DNA from: Methanothermobacter sp. | GTDB taxonomy: Archaea; Methanobacteriota; Methanobacteria; Methanobacteriales; Methanothermobacteraceae | Reading direction: 5' to 3' | Assembly (NCBI RefSeq): GCF_030055435.1 | Contig: NZ_JASFYG010000005.1 | Coordinates: 1-64,000, forward strand | Length of the DNA: 64,000 nt | Shown: in pieces, positions 25,352 to 35,142 of the stretch | Layout of the letters: each line of letters opens with the position of its first letter | How positions within the stretch are numbered: position 1 is the first letter of the stretch | Translations under genes and position numbers: made by a program | The notes under the pieces: generated by a model | Seen by the model: the letters and a program-made list of their open reading frames with translations, nothing else | The model's database searches: none | What the model was told of the DNA's origin: nothing

Positions 25352-26827
25352 TCACCCCCTTCTTGAGTGCATGTATGCTCCTATGGCTGCAGATATTGCT
25401 GCAACCTTCTTTGATGGTAGAAATGTTGAGTGGAGGCGTTCAACCATCTCATGGTCCTCTTTGACGATCTTCTGCATCTCAGCATCTATACCCCGCCTGT
25501 ATTCATCCACGAAGTGTGTGTGAAGTTCCCCCCTCTGGAATGCCTCATTTTTCATTATTGCCTTGTGGAAGGGTATTGTGGTTCTGACGCCCAGTATAAT
25601 GTACTCACTGAGGGCACGTTGCATCCTGCTTATTGCCTCTTGACGGTCCATTCCCCATACTATGAGTTTGGATATCATGGAGTCATAGAATGGTGGTATC
25701 TCATAGTTCATGTAAACCCCGCTGTCAACCCTGACACCTATTCCACCGGGGGACCTGTAACCTGTGATCTTACCCGGGTTTGGGGCGAAATCTGATAGTG
25801 GGTCCTCTGCGTTTATCCTGCACTCAATTGCATGGCCCCTTATTGTTATGTCCTCCTGTCTGCAGGAGAGTTCCTCCCCTGAGGCGACCCTTATCTGTTC
25901 CTTAACAAGGTCCACGCCGGTGATCACCTCGGTTATTGGGTGTTCAACCTGTATCCTGGTGTTCATCTCGAGGAAGTAGAAGTCCCCGTTTGAATAGAGG
26001 AACTCAACAGTACCTGCGTTCTCATAACCTATATATTCGGCGGCCTTAACTGCGGCGGAACCCATTCTTTCCCTCAGTTCTGGGGTCATGATGGGTGATG
26101 GCGCCTCCTCTACCAGTTTCTGGTGCCGCCTCTGTATTGAGCATTCCCTGTCTGCAAGGTGTATGATGTTTCCATGTTCATCTGCCATCACCTGGAATTC
26201 AATGTGACGGGGCTTTTCAAGGTACTTCTCTATATACACCGTTGGGTCCCCGAATGCTGATGCCGCCACAGACTGGGTGGATTCCATGGCCCTTATGAGT
26301 TCGTCCTCCTCGTAGACGGTCCTCATGCCTATTCCACCGCCACCTGCTGACGCCTTTATGATGACAGGGTAGCCTATCGAGTCAGCTATCTCAGCGGCCT
26401 CGTCGGGGTCACTCACACCCTTATCGGTTCCAGGGATGACAGGGACCCCGGCCTTCTTCATGAGCTTCTTTGATCTTATTTTATCCCCCATGGCCTCGAT
26501 GACTGAACTTTTGGGACCTATAAGTTTGATTCCGTGTTTCTCACACTCCTCCCCAAGCTTAGGGTTCTCTGCTAGGAAACCGTAGCCTGGATGGATGGCC
26601 TCGGCACCGCTTTTCTCAGCCACATCGATTATCCTGTCTATTCTCAGGTAGCTCTGGGATGGGGATGGTTTACCTATTTCGTATGCCTCATCGGCGTACC
26701 TTGTAAAGAGCGCATTCTTATCGGCTTCGGAGTAAACAGCCACGCTTTTTATCCCGAGCTCTCTGCATGCGCGCATAACTCTTATTGCTATTTCACCACG
26801 GTTTGCAACGAGGATTTTGCTGAACAT
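25352..26827 (-). CDS. pycA: Pyruvate carboxylase subunit A (biotin carboxylase)
   Basis: A 491-residue ATP-grasp biotin carboxylase that carboxylates biotin on PycB, feeding oxaloacetate synthesis. The order is an N-terminal domain ([20 protein letters not shown], in part), the ATP-grasp Gly-rich loop GGGGIGMRT near 162-170, the carbonate-site [10 protein letters not shown], and the catalytic [14 protein letters not shown] near 285-298. The length is normal for the A subunit. A short GGGTG precedes the ATG. An AT-rich intergenic region is shared with the divergent methyltransferase gene. Confidence 0.96.
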   Translation of the reverse strand: MFSKILVANRGEIAIRVMRACRELGIKSVAVYSEADKNALFTRYADEAYEIGKPSPSQSYLRIDRIIDVAEKSGAEAIHPGYGFLAENPKLGEECEKHGIKLIGPKSSVIEAMGDKIRSKKLMKKAGVPVIPGTDKGVSDPDEAAEIADSIGYPVIIKASAGGGGIGMRTVYEEDELIRAMESTQSVAASAFGDPTVYIEKYLEKPRHIEFQVMADEHGNIIHLADRECSIQRRHQKLVEEAPSPIMTPELRERMGSAAVKAAEYIGYENAGTVEFLYSNGDFYFLEMNTRIQVEHPITEVITGVDLVKEQIRVASGEELSCRQEDITIRGHAIECRINAEDPLSDFAPNPGKITGYRSPGGIGVRVDSGVYMNYEIPPFYDSMISKLIVWGMDRQEAISRMQRALSEYIILGVRTTIPFHKAIMKNEAFQRGELHTHFVDEYRRGIDAEMQKIVKEDHEMVERLHSTFLPSKKVAAISAAIGAYMHSRRG

Positions 26828-26910
26828 CTGACTGCACCCTGAAATTTATAACATATATATATTATATTGGGGCAACTCTTTTTAAGTCTACCACCTTCAG
26901 TTATGGTACC

Positions 26911-27543
26911 ATGAGGAGAAAGAGACACCTTGAGATGCTTCTTGAGCGCATCCCTCCCCATCCCCACCCTGACCCTGGCCTTGAACAGTACCTCACCCCG
27001 GCACATGTGGCCGCGGAGGTCCTCTGGGTAGCCAGGTCCCTAGGGGATATTGAGGGAAGAACCGTCGCGGACCTTGGATGCGGTACGGGTATCCTGGGTA
27101 TTGGGGCGGCGCTTCTTGGCGCAGAGAGGGTTTACTGTGTGGACGTTGATAAAGGGGCACTTGAAGTTGCAGAGGGTGCTGCAGAGGATCTGGGACTGAG
27201 AAACATCCACTTCATTGAGGCCGATATCTGTGATCATGGGGATCTGGTTAAGGTCACAGGTGGGGTTGATACTGTAATCCAGAACCCCCCCTTTGGTTCA
27301 CAGGAAAGGGCTGATAGGGGCGCCGACAGAGTTTTCATGGAGGCGGCATCAGCCATGGGGAGGGTTGTGTACTCATTCCACATGGCAGGCTCTGAGGACT
27401 TTGTGAGGCGCTACTATGAGGGCCTGGGGGGTAGGGTGACCCACAGAATGATGGCTGAATTCCCGATACGTCGAACCTACAGTTTCCACAGAATGGAGGT
27501 CTTCAGTGTGGATGTTGTTATAGTGAGGGTTGTTTTTGGGTGA
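26911..27543 (+). CDS. METTL5-like RNA N6-adenine methyltransferase
   Basis: A 210-residue class I SAM methyltransferase. VADLGCGTGILGIG near 51-64 is motif I, CVDVDKGAL is motif II, and NPPFGSQ near 127-133 is the NPPF catalytic motif of N6-adenine methyltransferases; archaeal relatives act on rRNA or tRNA. The C-terminal part has the PIRRTYSFH pattern. There is no clear Shine-Dalgarno sequence. A TTTTTAAG element about 25-30 bases before the ATG suggests a leaderless message. It is divergent from pycA. Confidence 0.87.
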   Translation: MRRKRHLEMLLERIPPHPHPDPGLEQYLTPAHVAAEVLWVARSLGDIEGRTVADLGCGTGILGIGAALLGAERVYCVDVDKGALEVAEGAAEDLGLRNIHFIEADICDHGDLVKVTGGVDTVIQNPPFGSQERADRGADRVFMEAASAMGRVVYSFHMAGSEDFVRRYYEGLGGRVTHRMMAEFPIRRTYSFHRMEVFSVDVVIVRVVFG

Positions 27544-27727
27544 TCTCCTCGTGGGGTTTGGTGGTTGATGTTGGGATGTTGTGATGAGTAGGCTTTTTCA
27601 GATGATACTTTGATTTCCATGAATTGCTGACTGATGGAGTGACCCTGGAGATTCCTTCAGGGTTTATCTTGCTCACCCGCGGACCTCCAGCGGAAACTTT
27701 AAATATGGTTACTGTACAATTTTTAGT

Positions 27728-27818
27728 ACCTATTGCAATCTGCGGGGGATCCGCTCACATTGTATAACGGGATATACGATGTGGCCTGTGGTTTTAATTG
27801 CCCAGTCTGCATTGTGGA
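27728..27818 (+). other. Candidate structured RNA before the ribosomal supercluster
   Basis: The 309-base gap from 27544 to 27852 holds no convincing ORF. CACATTGTATA at 27756-27766 pairs over 11 bases, with one G-U, to TATACGATGTG at 27773-27783 around an ACGGGA loop, and a smaller GCGG...CCGC hairpin precedes it at 27742-27754. A TATA-like CTTTAAATAT at about 27693-27703 could start a transcript near 27728. A second TATA box, ATTTATAAA at 27822-27830, lies 23-31 bases before the next ATG. The segment may be a separate small RNA; the class is not recognised. Confidence 0.35.
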
Positions 27819-27852
27819 AATATTTATAAAAGAGTAGGACAAAGAATAATAA

Positions 27853-28653
27853 ATGAATAGAGTAGATTTGTCCATATTTATCCCGGATTCGCTGACGGCA
27901 GAGACAATGGATCTTAAAATAAAGACCTACAAGGTGGGTCTTATTGGAAGGGCTGCAGCGATATTTGGGGTTAAACGCATAGTGATCTATCACGATGATG
28001 CAGACGGAGAGGCAAGATTTATCAGGGATATCCTGAAGTATATGGATACCCCGCAGTACCTTCGCAGGAAGGTTTTCCCGATAATGAAGGAGTTTAAACA
28101 TGTGGGTATACTCCCACCTCTGAGAACTCCTCATCACCCAACTGGAAAACCCGTGGCTGGAGAATACAGACAGGGATTAACAGTCAAAAGGGTAAAAAAA
28201 GGAACTCTTGTGGATATTGGCGCAGATAAACTTGCACTGTGCAGGGAAAAACTCACTGTAAATAGGGTAATGAGTTTCAGGGTTATCCGGCTGGGTAAGG
28301 AAATACTGATAGAGCCAGATGAACCAGAGGATAGATACTGGGGATATGAGGTTCTGAGCACCGAACAGGGCCTCTCAAAGAGCCTGAAAATAGTGGATGC
28401 CGATGTTGTGGTGGCAACATCAAGGTATGCTTCGCCCATTACTTCTATTCTGAATGAAGTAAAGTCAAAGGTGGAGGGCGCCTCCAGGGTGGCCATCCTG
28501 TTTGGAGGTCCTTACAAGGGATTACCAGAAATCGAGGCAGATGTGTGGGTTAACACCATTCCTGGACAGTGTACAGAAACTGTAAGGACCGAAGAGGCTG
28601 TTTTAGCTACTCTCTCAGTATTCAACATGCTAACTCAGATTGATGAAAAATGA
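27853..28653 (+). CDS. SPOUT-class RNA methyltransferase (C9orf114/MTH1 family)
   Basis: A 266-residue protein of the SPOUT superfamily with the trefoil-knot methyltransferase fold; I recognise it as the MTH1/MT0001 family that heads this ribosomal cluster in Methanothermobacter. An OB-like insertion (LTVKRVKKGTLVDIGADKLALC, in part, near 110-135) and the C-terminal ILFGGPYKGLPEI near 216-228 match the family. The likely target is rRNA or tRNA uridine or pseudouridine. There is no Shine-Dalgarno site, but ATTTATAAA about 25 bases upstream predicts a leaderless start at this ATG. It is the probable first gene of the ribosomal operon. Confidence 0.9.
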   Translation: MNRVDLSIFIPDSLTAETMDLKIKTYKVGLIGRAAAIFGVKRIVIYHDDADGEARFIRDILKYMDTPQYLRRKVFPIMKEFKHVGILPPLRTPHHPTGKPVAGEYRQGLTVKRVKKGTLVDIGADKLALCREKLTVNRVMSFRVIRLGKEILIEPDEPEDRYWGYEVLSTEQGLSKSLKIVDADVVVATSRYASPITSILNEVKSKVEGASRVAILFGGPYKGLPEIEADVWVNTIPGQCTETVRTEEAVLATLSVFNMLTQIDEK

Positions 28654-28682
28654 ATATGAATGATGTAAGGAGGTAAACTTAA

Positions 28683-29696
28683 ATGGCTAGACATCATCAA
28701 CCAAGAAAAGGATCAGTTGCATTCAGTCCAAGGAAAAGGGCGGCAAGGGAAACCCCCAGGGTCAAGTCATGGCCCCAGGTGGATGAACCGGGACTTCTTG
28801 CCCTGGCAGGTTACAAGGCAGGGATGACCCATGTAATGATGGTTGATAATCAGAAAAATTCCCCTACAGAGGGGATGGAGGTTTCAACTCCAGTCACAAT
28901 ACTTGAGGTCCCACCCCTAACCGTGATGGCTGTCAGGGCCTATGAAAAGACAAGCAGGGGCCTTAAGACCCTTGGAGAGGTCCTGGCCACCGAGACAAAG
29001 GAGGACCTCAGAAGGAAGCTCACCCCACCTGCAGAGGACTACGACCAGGAGGCTGCAATAGAAAAGATAAGGTCAAACATGGAATACGTTGCAGATGTCA
29101 GGGTTATTGTACACACAAACCCCAGACTTGCAAGCGTACCCAAAAAGAAACCTGAGGTCTTTGAGTGCGGCCTTGGAGGTAAGAACCCCGAGGAGAAATT
29201 CGAATACGCACTGGGAATCCTCGGCAAGGATGTGAGGGCATCAGAGATATTCTCCGAGGGGGCCTTCGTTGATGCCATAGCCGTCACTAAGGGTAAGGGA
29301 TTCCAGGGTCCCGTTAAGAGATGGGGTATAAGGATACAGTACGGTAAGGCTGCGAGAAGCAGTAAGGGAAGACACATAGGGTCACTGGGTCCATGGACAC
29401 CATCAAGGACCATGTGGACAGTCCCACAGGCAGGGCAGATGGGTTACCACAGGAGGACCGAGTACAACAAGCAGATACTCAAGATCGGTGACGCCAGCGA
29501 GGCAGACCAGGTAAACCCCCGCGGTGGATTCGTAAGGTATGGTCTTATCAGGAACGATTATGTAATGGTTAAAGGGTCAGTTCCAGGCCCAACAAAGAGG
29601 CTTGTGGTGCTCAGGAAGGCCATAAGGGCTGTGGGTAAACAGGAAGAGGCACCCCAGATAACCTACATCAGCACATCATCAAAACAAGGAGTATAA
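28683..29696 (+). CDS. rpl3: Ribosomal protein L3 (uL3)
   Basis: A 337-residue large-subunit protein that reaches toward the peptidyltransferase centre and nucleates early 50S assembly. The archaeal N-terminus ARHHQPRKGSVAFSPRKRA (in part) and the long internal loop GKGFQGPVKRWGIR with PGQ-equivalent GQMGYHRRTEYN are characteristic. GGAGG precedes the ATG by seven bases. It is the first ribosomal gene of the S10-like block, 29 bases after the SPOUT gene. Confidence 0.97.
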   Translation: MARHHQPRKGSVAFSPRKRAARETPRVKSWPQVDEPGLLALAGYKAGMTHVMMVDNQKNSPTEGMEVSTPVTILEVPPLTVMAVRAYEKTSRGLKTLGEVLATETKEDLRRKLTPPAEDYDQEAAIEKIRSNMEYVADVRVIVHTNPRLASVPKKKPEVFECGLGGKNPEEKFEYALGILGKDVRASEIFSEGAFVDAIAVTKGKGFQGPVKRWGIRIQYGKAARSSKGRHIGSLGPWTPSRTMWTVPQAGQMGYHRRTEYNKQILKIGDASEADQVNPRGGFVRYGLIRNDYVMVKGSVPGPTKRLVVLRKAIRAVGKQEEAPQITYISTSSKQGV

Positions 29697-29708
29697 GAGT
29701 GGTTCAAA

Positions 29709-30473
29709 ATGAAGATCAAAGTTTATTCCCTAGAAGGTGAAGCTATAGATGAAATGGAACTTCCTGAAATTTTCAATGAGGAGTTCAGGCCCGATGTGAT
29801 AAAAAGAGCTGTTCTATCAGCACAGACCGCAAGGGTACAGCCATGGGGTCCAGACCCAATGGCAGGTAAAAGGACCTCTGCCAAGTCCTATGGTGCCGGG
29901 CGCGGTGTTGCAATGGTTCCACGTATAAAGAATGGTTCAAGGGCAGCCTTCGTTCCCCAGGCAGTTGGCGGTAGAAGGGCACATCCACCGAGGCCACAGA
30001 AGAACTACCATGAAAGGATAAACAGAAAGGAAAGGAGGCTCGCAATAAGGTCCGCCATTGCAGCAACAGCCCGGAGGGACCTTGTGGAGGCAAGGGGTCA
30101 CCGGATAGAGAATGTACCCCAGGTGCCCCTTGTGGTTGACGACGAACTCTCCACAATCAAAAGGACAGCGGATACAAGGGAAGTCTTCAGGAAACTTGGA
30201 ATCATGGAAGACATTGTGAGGGCAAAGGAAGGCAAAAAGATAAGAGCTGGAAAGGGAAAGATGAGGGGGAGGAAGTACAGGACACCCAAAGGTCCGCTCA
30301 TAGTTGTGGGCGAGGATAAAGGTATTGCGCTGGGTGCAAGAAACCACCCTGGTGTGGATGTTGTTACAGTGGAAAACCTAAACGCGGAACTCCTCGCACC
30401 TGGAACCCACCCGGGAAGACTGACCGTCTTTACAAGATCAGCAATAGAAAAACTTGAGGGACTCTTCCAGTAA
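29709..30473 (+). CDS. rpl4: Ribosomal protein L4 (uL4)
   Basis: A 254-residue large-subunit protein lining the exit tunnel. The basic internal loop around [19 protein letters not shown] and [26 protein letters not shown] (read in parts, about residues 45-95) is the tunnel extension. [12 protein letters not shown] and the C-terminal [15 protein letters not shown] fit the archaeal form. It follows L3 by 12 bases. Confidence 0.97.
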   Translation: MKIKVYSLEGEAIDEMELPEIFNEEFRPDVIKRAVLSAQTARVQPWGPDPMAGKRTSAKSYGAGRGVAMVPRIKNGSRAAFVPQAVGGRRAHPPRPQKNYHERINRKERRLAIRSAIAATARRDLVEARGHRIENVPQVPLVVDDELSTIKRTADTREVFRKLGIMEDIVRAKEGKKIRAGKGKMRGRKYRTPKGPLIVVGEDKGIALGARNHPGVDVVTVENLNAELLAPGTHPGRLTVFTRSAIEKLEGLFQ

Positions 30474-30495
30474 AAATTAAGGTGACGGTGTAATT

Positions 30496-30756
30496 ATGGA
30501 TCCATATGCTGTTATCATGAAACCACATGTCACAGAAAAGAGCATGAACCTTATAGACCAGAACAACGAGCTGGCATTTGTGGTTATGAGAAAAAGCACA
30601 AAGAAGGATGTTAGAAGGGCATTCGAGGAACTCTTTGCAGTTAAGGTTGAAAGGGTTAACACCCAGGTAACCCCAAGGGGCCAGAAGATTGCCTACATAA
30701 AACTGGCAAAGGAACACAGTGCAGAGGATATAGCTGTTAAACTGGGAGTATTCTAG
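30496..30756 (+). CDS. rpl23: Ribosomal protein L23 (uL23)
   Basis: An 86-residue 50S protein beside the tunnel exit, where the signal recognition particle docks. The N-terminal PYAVIMKPHVTEKSM and KKDVRRAFEELFAVKVERVNT (in part) are typical. The compact archaeal length is intact. AAGGTGACGG lies just upstream. Confidence 0.97.
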   Translation: MDPYAVIMKPHVTEKSMNLIDQNNELAFVVMRKSTKKDVRRAFEELFAVKVERVNTQVTPRGQKIAYIKLAKEHSAEDIAVKLGVF

Positions 30757-30777
30757 AATAATGAGGAGGATATTCAG

Positions 30778-31503
30778 ATGGGAAAAAGGTTAATATCACA
30801 GAGGAGAGGAAGGGGAACTCCCACTTACAGAAGTGCGTCCCACCGTTTCAAGGGCAAAATAAAATACCGTGCATACGACTCCCTTGAAAGTGACGGATGT
30901 CTCAGGGGAAAGGTCGTTGACATAATGCACGACCCTGGAAGGACAGCCCCTGTGGCCCTCGTGAAATTTGAAAACGGTGAAAAGAACCTCATCCTCGCAC
31001 CTGAGTCTTTAATGCTTGACGAAGAGATCGAGTGCGGGGCAAAGGCAAAGGTCAAACCCGGAAACTCACTCCCACTCAGTGAAATCCCAGAGGGGACACC
31101 CATATACAATATTGAAAACAGACCCGGAGACGGGGGCAAACTGGTGAGGTCCTCCGGTACCTATGCTTCTCTGATCACCCATGATGCTGACAAGGCGGTT
31201 GTTGAACTCCCATCAGGTGAACTCAAGGCACTCAACCCACAGTGCCGGGCAACCGTTGGTGTCGTTGCTGGAGGAGGAAGAAGGGAGAAACCATTCCTCA
31301 AGGCAGGTAAGAAGTACCATGCCCTCAGGGCCAAGGGTAAGAAGTCAGTTAAAGTTAGGGGTGTTGCAATGAATGCAGTCGACCACCCACATGGTGGTGG
31401 AAACAGACAGCACCCAGGCAGACCAACAACTGTCTCAAGGCATGCTCCTCCAGGAAGGAAGGTTGGTTCAATAGCCGCCAGAAGAACAGGGAAAAGGAGA
31501 TAA
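30778..31503 (+). CDS. rpl2: Ribosomal protein L2 (uL2)
   Basis: A 241-residue 50S protein needed for subunit association and peptidyl transfer. [17 protein letters not shown] at the N-terminus and the C-terminal [19 protein letters not shown] segment (near 198-214), with the conserved His of the peptidyltransferase-proximal loop, are clear. GGAGG precedes the start by nine bases, in a 21-base gap after L23. Confidence 0.98.
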   Translation: MGKRLISQRRGRGTPTYRSASHRFKGKIKYRAYDSLESDGCLRGKVVDIMHDPGRTAPVALVKFENGEKNLILAPESLMLDEEIECGAKAKVKPGNSLPLSEIPEGTPIYNIENRPGDGGKLVRSSGTYASLITHDADKAVVELPSGELKALNPQCRATVGVVAGGGRREKPFLKAGKKYHALRAKGKKSVKVRGVAMNAVDHPHGGGNRQHPGRPTTVSRHAPPGRKVGSIAARRTGKRR

Positions 31504-31520
31504 AAAAAGGAGGTGACCTA

Positions 31521-31931
31521 TTGGCACGTAAAGAATTTAGGTATCGCGGCTACACCTTGGAAGAACTGCAGAAGATGCCACTTGACGATGTAATCAAGTT
31601 GTTCCCATCAAGGCAGAGAAGATCCCTCAAGAGGGGATTCCTACCAAGGCAGAAGAAGGTACTTGAGAAGATAAGAAAGATAAAAAAAGAGGGAAAGACT
31701 GAGGGAAAACCACCGGTAATCAGGACACACTGCAGGGACATGATAGTGCTGCCTGAGATGGTTGGGATGACCTTCGGCATCCACAACGGAAACGAATTTG
31801 TGGAGGTCACAATCCAGCCAGAAATGATCGGCTGCTACTTCGGTGAATTTGCACCTACAAGGAAGAAGGTTGAGCACGGAGATCCCGGTATGGGAGCTAC
31901 AAGATCCTCAATGTTCGTGCCTCTTAAATAA
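31521..31931 (+). CDS. rps19: Ribosomal protein S19 (uS19)
   Basis: A 136-residue 30S head protein in contact with S13. It starts with TTG, placed by GGAGGTGACC six bases upstream. The archaeal N-terminal extension ([18 protein letters not shown]) precedes the core, which contains [16 protein letters not shown] and the C-terminal [23 protein letters not shown] (both read in part). Confidence 0.97.
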   Translation: MARKEFRYRGYTLEELQKMPLDDVIKLFPSRQRRSLKRGFLPRQKKVLEKIRKIKKEGKTEGKPPVIRTHCRDMIVLPEMVGMTFGIHNGNEFVEVTIQPEMIGCYFGEFAPTRKKVEHGDPGMGATRSSMFVPLK

Positions 31932-31943
31932 GGAGACTAGACA

Positions 31944-32405
31944 ATGGCTAAGGTTAAATACGCTTATAAAGAGGAAGATAGGTCAAAAACAGCTAGGGCT
32001 TCAGGGACTCACCTCAAAATTTCACCAAAGCACGCTGTGGAGATATGCAGGGAGATCAGGGGAATGGAACTGGAGAAGGCCAAAAGATACCTTAAAGAGG
32101 TTAGCAGGATGGAGAGGCCGGTGGCATTCAAGAGATACAACCGGAAGGTCGCTCACAGGAGAGGCCTCAATGGATGGGCCAGCGGCCGTTACCCTGTGAA
32201 GGCAGCAAGTCAGATACTGAAGGTACTTGAAAATGCCGAGGCCAATGCAGAGTACAAGGGACTCGACACCGAGAAACTCAGGATAATCCACATATCCAGT
32301 CACCGAGGTCCAGTTATAAGGGGCTGGATTCCCAGGGCCTTTGGAAGGGCTACACCATTCAACACACCAACAACACACGTTCAGATAGTTCTGGGGGAGG
32401 CATAA
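31944..32405 (+). CDS. rpl22: Ribosomal protein L22 (uL22)
   Basis: A 153-residue 50S tunnel protein. [19 protein letters not shown] near 21-39 (in part) and the beta-hairpin region [21 protein letters not shown] near 117-137, which protrudes into the exit tunnel, identify it. It lies 12 bases after S19 and three bases before S3. Confidence 0.97.
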   Translation: MAKVKYAYKEEDRSKTARASGTHLKISPKHAVEICREIRGMELEKAKRYLKEVSRMERPVAFKRYNRKVAHRRGLNGWASGRYPVKAASQILKVLENAEANAEYKGLDTEKLRIIHISSHRGPVIRGWIPRAFGRATPFNTPTTHVQIVLGEA

Positions 32406-32408
32406 ATC

Positions 32409-33200
32409 TTGATAGAGAAAGATTTTGTCATTGAAGGGCTCAGAAGGACGAGGATAGACGAATACCTTGAAAAGGAACTTGAAAGGGCAGGCTACGGTGG
32501 CATGGACGTTCAGGTCACACCTATGGGTACAATGGTTGTCGTCTACGCTGAAAGGCCAGGTATGGTAATTGGACGTGGCGGTAAGACGGTGAGGGCCATT
32601 ACCCAGAAACTCAAAACCAAGTTCAACCTTGAAAACCCCCAGGTTGAGGTCAAGGAGGTCGATGTGCCTGAACTCAACCCCCGCATAATGGCCCACAAAA
32701 TAGCTGCAATGCTACAGAGGGGAATGCACTTCAGAAGGGTTGCATACACCACCATGAGGAGGATCATGGCTGCAGGTGCCCAGGGTGTTGAAGTTACCAT
32801 CTCAGGTAAGATAAGGGGTGCCCGTTCAGCCACAGCCAAATTCACAGACGGTTACATAAAGAAGTGCGGTGAACCCTCAACCAAATACGTTAAGGAAGGC
32901 TTCGCAACAGTGCAGCTCAAGCCAGGTGTTCTTGGAGTGTACGTCCGCATAATGCCTCCCGAGGTTGTACTTCCAGACAAGGTTGAAATAGAGGCTCCTA
33001 AAATAACTGAAACTCCCTCAGAAGAAGCTGAAGAACAGGTTGAAGCCGTGGAGGAGATCGAGGATCTTGAAGAGATTGAGGATCTCGAGGAAATAGAAGA
33101 GATCGAGGATCTTGAAGAGATTGAGGATCTCGAGGAAGGCCTTGAAGCAGCGGAAGAAGCGGGAAAAGAGGACACAGATGGTGAAGAATCTGAAAAGTAA
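32409..33200 (+). CDS. rps3: Ribosomal protein S3 (uS3) with acidic repeat tail
   Basis: A 263-residue 30S protein at the mRNA entry site. The KH domain shows VIGRGGKTVRAITQKL near 53-68, and the C-terminal domain has GVEVTISGKIRGARSATAKF. Both domains end near residue 198. Beyond this is a very acidic tail of about 55 residues made of EIEDLE and related units, coded by a 45-base tandem repeat. Such a Glu-rich extension is uncommon for S3. The TTG start is supported by GGGAGG nine bases upstream. Confidence 0.96.
   Translation: MIEKDFVIEGLRRTRIDEYLEKELERAGYGGMDVQVTPMGTMVVVYAERPGMVIGRGGKTVRAITQKLKTKFNLENPQVEVKEVDVPELNPRIMAHKIAAMLQRGMHFRRVAYTTMRRIMAAGAQGVEVTISGKIRGARSATAKFTDGYIKKCGEPSTKYVKEGFATVQLKPGVLGVYVRIMPPEVVLPDKVEIEAPKITETPSEEAEEQVEAVEEIEDLEEIEDLEEIEEIEDLEEIEDLEEGLEAAEEAGKEDTDGEESEK
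33054..33138. repeat. Tandem 45-bp coding repeat in the S3 tail
   Basis: Units begin at 33054 and 33099 with period 45, and appear identical over about 39 bases (GAGATCGAGGATCTTGAAGA and onward). Each encodes 15 residues of EIEDLEEIEDLEEIE type. A smaller EIEDLE hexapeptide period is also visible within each unit. Confidence 0.88.
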
Positions 33201-33242
33201 TATATATGGACAGATTTATATCAGTGAATAGAAGGGATCGAA

Positions 33243-33437
33243 ATGGCGATACTTAGGAGCGAAGAGATAAGGGAAATGGATAGGGAGGAACTCCAGAAGA
33301 AGCTGGATGAGCTCAAGGCAGAATACGCCAGATATGTTTCCAAGAGCGCTGCTGCCGGGATCCATGAAAATCCCGGAAAGATGAGAGAAATCCGAAGAAC
33401 AATAGCCCGTGTTCTCACCATCATGAATGAAAAATAG
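33243..33437 (+). CDS. rpl29: Ribosomal protein L29 (uL29)
   Basis: A 64-residue all-helical 50S protein near the tunnel exit, paired with L23. The sequence MAILRSEEIREMDREELQKKL (in part) and the end REIRRTIARVLTIMNEK are typical. It follows S3 by 42 bases, with no strong terminator between. Confidence 0.97.
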   Translation: MAILRSEEIREMDREELQKKLDELKAEYARYVSKSAAAGIHENPGKMREIRRTIARVLTIMNEK

Positions 33438-33449
33438 AAGGAGAAATAA

Positions 33450-33755
33450 ATGAAAATCTGCGATGTTTGCGGTCTTCCGGAGGAACTTTGCGTCTGCGAG
33501 GAAATAGCACGCGAAGTTCAGACATTAAAGGTATACACAGTGAGGCGAAGATTTGGTAAAGTGATGACCATCATAGAGGGCATCGATGAACACGATATAG
33601 ACATAAAGGAGCTCACAAAGATACTGAAGGCAAAATGTGCCTGTGGAGGTACTGCCAAGAAAGGCCAGATAGAACTTCAGGGGGACCATAAGAAGAAGGT
33701 CAAGGAAGTTCTAGCGGATATGGGCTTTTCATCAGACACAATAGAGATAAGGTAG
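33450..33755 (+). CDS. Translation initiation factor aIF1 (SUI1 family)
   Basis: A 101-residue SUI1-domain factor that guards start-codon selection in the archaeal pre-initiation complex. An N-terminal cysteine motif [13 protein letters not shown] (about residues 4-16) can bind zinc. The SUI1 core follows, with [13 protein letters not shown] and [19 protein letters not shown]. Its place in a ribosomal operon matches its job. GAAGGAGAAATAA lies upstream. Confidence 0.95.
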   Translation: MKICDVCGLPEELCVCEEIAREVQTLKVYTVRRRFGKVMTIIEGIDEHDIDIKELTKILKAKCACGGTAKKGQIELQGDHKKKVKEVLADMGFSSDTIEIR

Positions 33756-33764
33756 GGGTTTGTA

Positions 33765-34046
33765 TTGATAACCCCCCATAACATTTTCAGACATGAGCTT
33801 ATTGGCCTTTCTGTGAGAATAGCCAGGAGTGTTCACAGGGACATTCAGGGGTTAGCGGGAAGAGTCGTGGATGAAACCAGGAACACCCTTAAAATTGAAC
33901 TGGAGGATGGCAGGGAAGTAATGATCCCAAAGGAAATAGCCGTCTTCCATTTCAGAACACCAGAGGGTGAAGTGGTTGAGATTGATGGTGGAGCTCTGAT
34001 AGCTCGTCCTGAGGAGAGAATAAAGAAGAAATTTAGAAAACCATAG
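33765..34046 (+). CDS. rnp1: Ribonuclease P protein component 1 (Rpp29/Pop4)
   Basis: A 93-residue RNase P subunit with an Sm-like beta barrel that binds the catalytic RNA for tRNA 5' maturation. [14 protein letters not shown] near 5-18, [14 protein letters not shown] and [10 protein letters not shown] mark the family. The start is TTG with AGGGG seven bases upstream. It sits between aIF1 and S17, the usual archaeal location. Confidence 0.95.
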   Translation: MITPHNIFRHELIGLSVRIARSVHRDIQGLAGRVVDETRNTLKIELEDGREVMIPKEIAVFHFRTPEGEVVEIDGGALIARPEERIKKKFRKP

Positions 34047-34056
34047 TGGTGATAGA

Positions 34057-34377
34057 ATGGTCGGCATTGATGTTCCAGAACCTAAATCTAAATGTAGTGA
34101 TCCTAACTGTCCTTTCCACGGGAACCTCCCATTGAGGGGTCAGATACTGGAAGGAACTGTCGTCAGTGACAAGGCAGAAAGGACAGTAACCGTTGAAAGG
34201 AGTTTCTACAAATTTATACGCAAATATGAGAGATACGAAAAGAGAAAATCCAAGATAAAGGCTCACAAACCTGACTGCATAGATGTCAGGGTAGGGGACA
34301 CAGTGAAAATTGCTGAATGCAGACCCCTCAGCAAGACTAAGAACTTTGTAGTTGTCGAGGTGAAGGGGGAAGACTAA
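34057..34377 (+). CDS. rps17: Ribosomal protein S17 (uS17)
   Basis: A 106-residue OB-fold 30S protein. An archaeal N-terminal extension with [10 protein letters not shown] near 13-22 may bind zinc, and the core follows: [16 protein letters not shown], then [26 protein letters not shown] (in part). GGTGAT lies six bases before the ATG. L14 starts one base after its stop. Confidence 0.97.
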   Translation: MVGIDVPEPKSKCSDPNCPFHGNLPLRGQILEGTVVSDKAERTVTVERSFYKFIRKYERYEKRKSKIKAHKPDCIDVRVGDTVKIAECRPLSKTKNFVVVEVKGED

Positions 34378-34378
34378 G

Positions 34379-34777
34379 ATGAAAGCAATAGCATCCAAGG
34401 TTACAAGGGCTTTACCTGTAGGGGCCAGACTCCAGTGTGTTGACAACACAGGCGCAAGGGAAGTTGAGATAATCTCTGTCAGAGGATACAAGGGTGTTCG
34501 AAGGAGACTCGCAGCAGCCGGTGTTGGCGACATGGTAGTGGTCTCTGTGAAGAAGGGAACAGTTGACATGAGGAGGGAAGTCCTCAACGCTGTTGTTGTG
34601 AGACAGAAAAAGGAATACAGAAGACCTGACGGATTGAGGGTGAAATTCGAGGACAACGCTGCAGTTATAGTGAGCCCAGAGGGAGTCCTCAAGGGTTCAG
34701 AGATAAGGGGTCCTGTTGCAAAGGAAGCAGCTGACAGGTGGCCCAGCGTGGGAAGTGCAGCCAGCATAATAGTATAA
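34379..34777 (+). CDS. rpl14: Ribosomal protein L14 (uL14)
   Basis: A 132-residue 50S protein at the subunit interface that binds L19 and, in archaea, the anti-association factor aIF6. [20 protein letters not shown] near 16-35 (in part) and the [15 protein letters not shown] segment are conserved. The start is one base after the S17 stop, so translation is probably coupled. Confidence 0.97.
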   Translation: MKAIASKVTRALPVGARLQCVDNTGAREVEIISVRGYKGVRRRLAAAGVGDMVVVSVKKGTVDMRREVLNAVVVRQKKEYRRPDGLRVKFEDNAAVIVSPEGVLKGSEIRGPVAKEAADRWPSVGSAASIIV

Positions 34778-34787
34778 GGGTGATAGA

Positions 34788-35141
34788 ATGTCAAAACAAC
34801 CCAGAAAGCAGAGGAAATACATTTATGAAGCACCATTACACGTTCGTCGCAAAATGATGAGCGCACCTCTAAGCAGGGAACTCAGGGAGGAGTACGGTAG
34901 AAGGTCCCTCCCAGTGAGAAAGGGAGATAAGGTTGAAGTTCTCCGCGGGGACTTCAAGGGACACGAGGGTAAGGTGGAGAAGGTGGACCTCAAAAGGTAC
35001 AGGGTCTACGTTGAGGGCGCCACAATACAGAAGGTGGATGGAACCTCAGTTTACTTTCCAATACACCCCTCAAACCTCAGAATAATTGACCTAAACCTTG
35101 ACGATGAGAAGAGAATGAAAATATTAGAACGGAAGGGATAA
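34788..35141 (+). CDS. rpl24: Ribosomal protein L24 (uL24)
   Basis: A 117-residue KOW-motif 50S protein that starts assembly at the 23S 5' domain. The KOW region is [21 protein letters not shown] near 44-64 (in part), preceded by the archaeal N-terminus [26 protein letters not shown] precedes the ATG. S4e starts one base after its stop. Confidence 0.97.
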   Translation: MSKQPRKQRKYIYEAPLHVRRKMMSAPLSRELREEYGRRSLPVRKGDKVEVLRGDFKGHEGKVEKVDLKRYRVYVEGATIQKVDGTSVYFPIHPSNLRIIDLNLDDEKRMKILERKG

Positions 35142-35142
35142 C

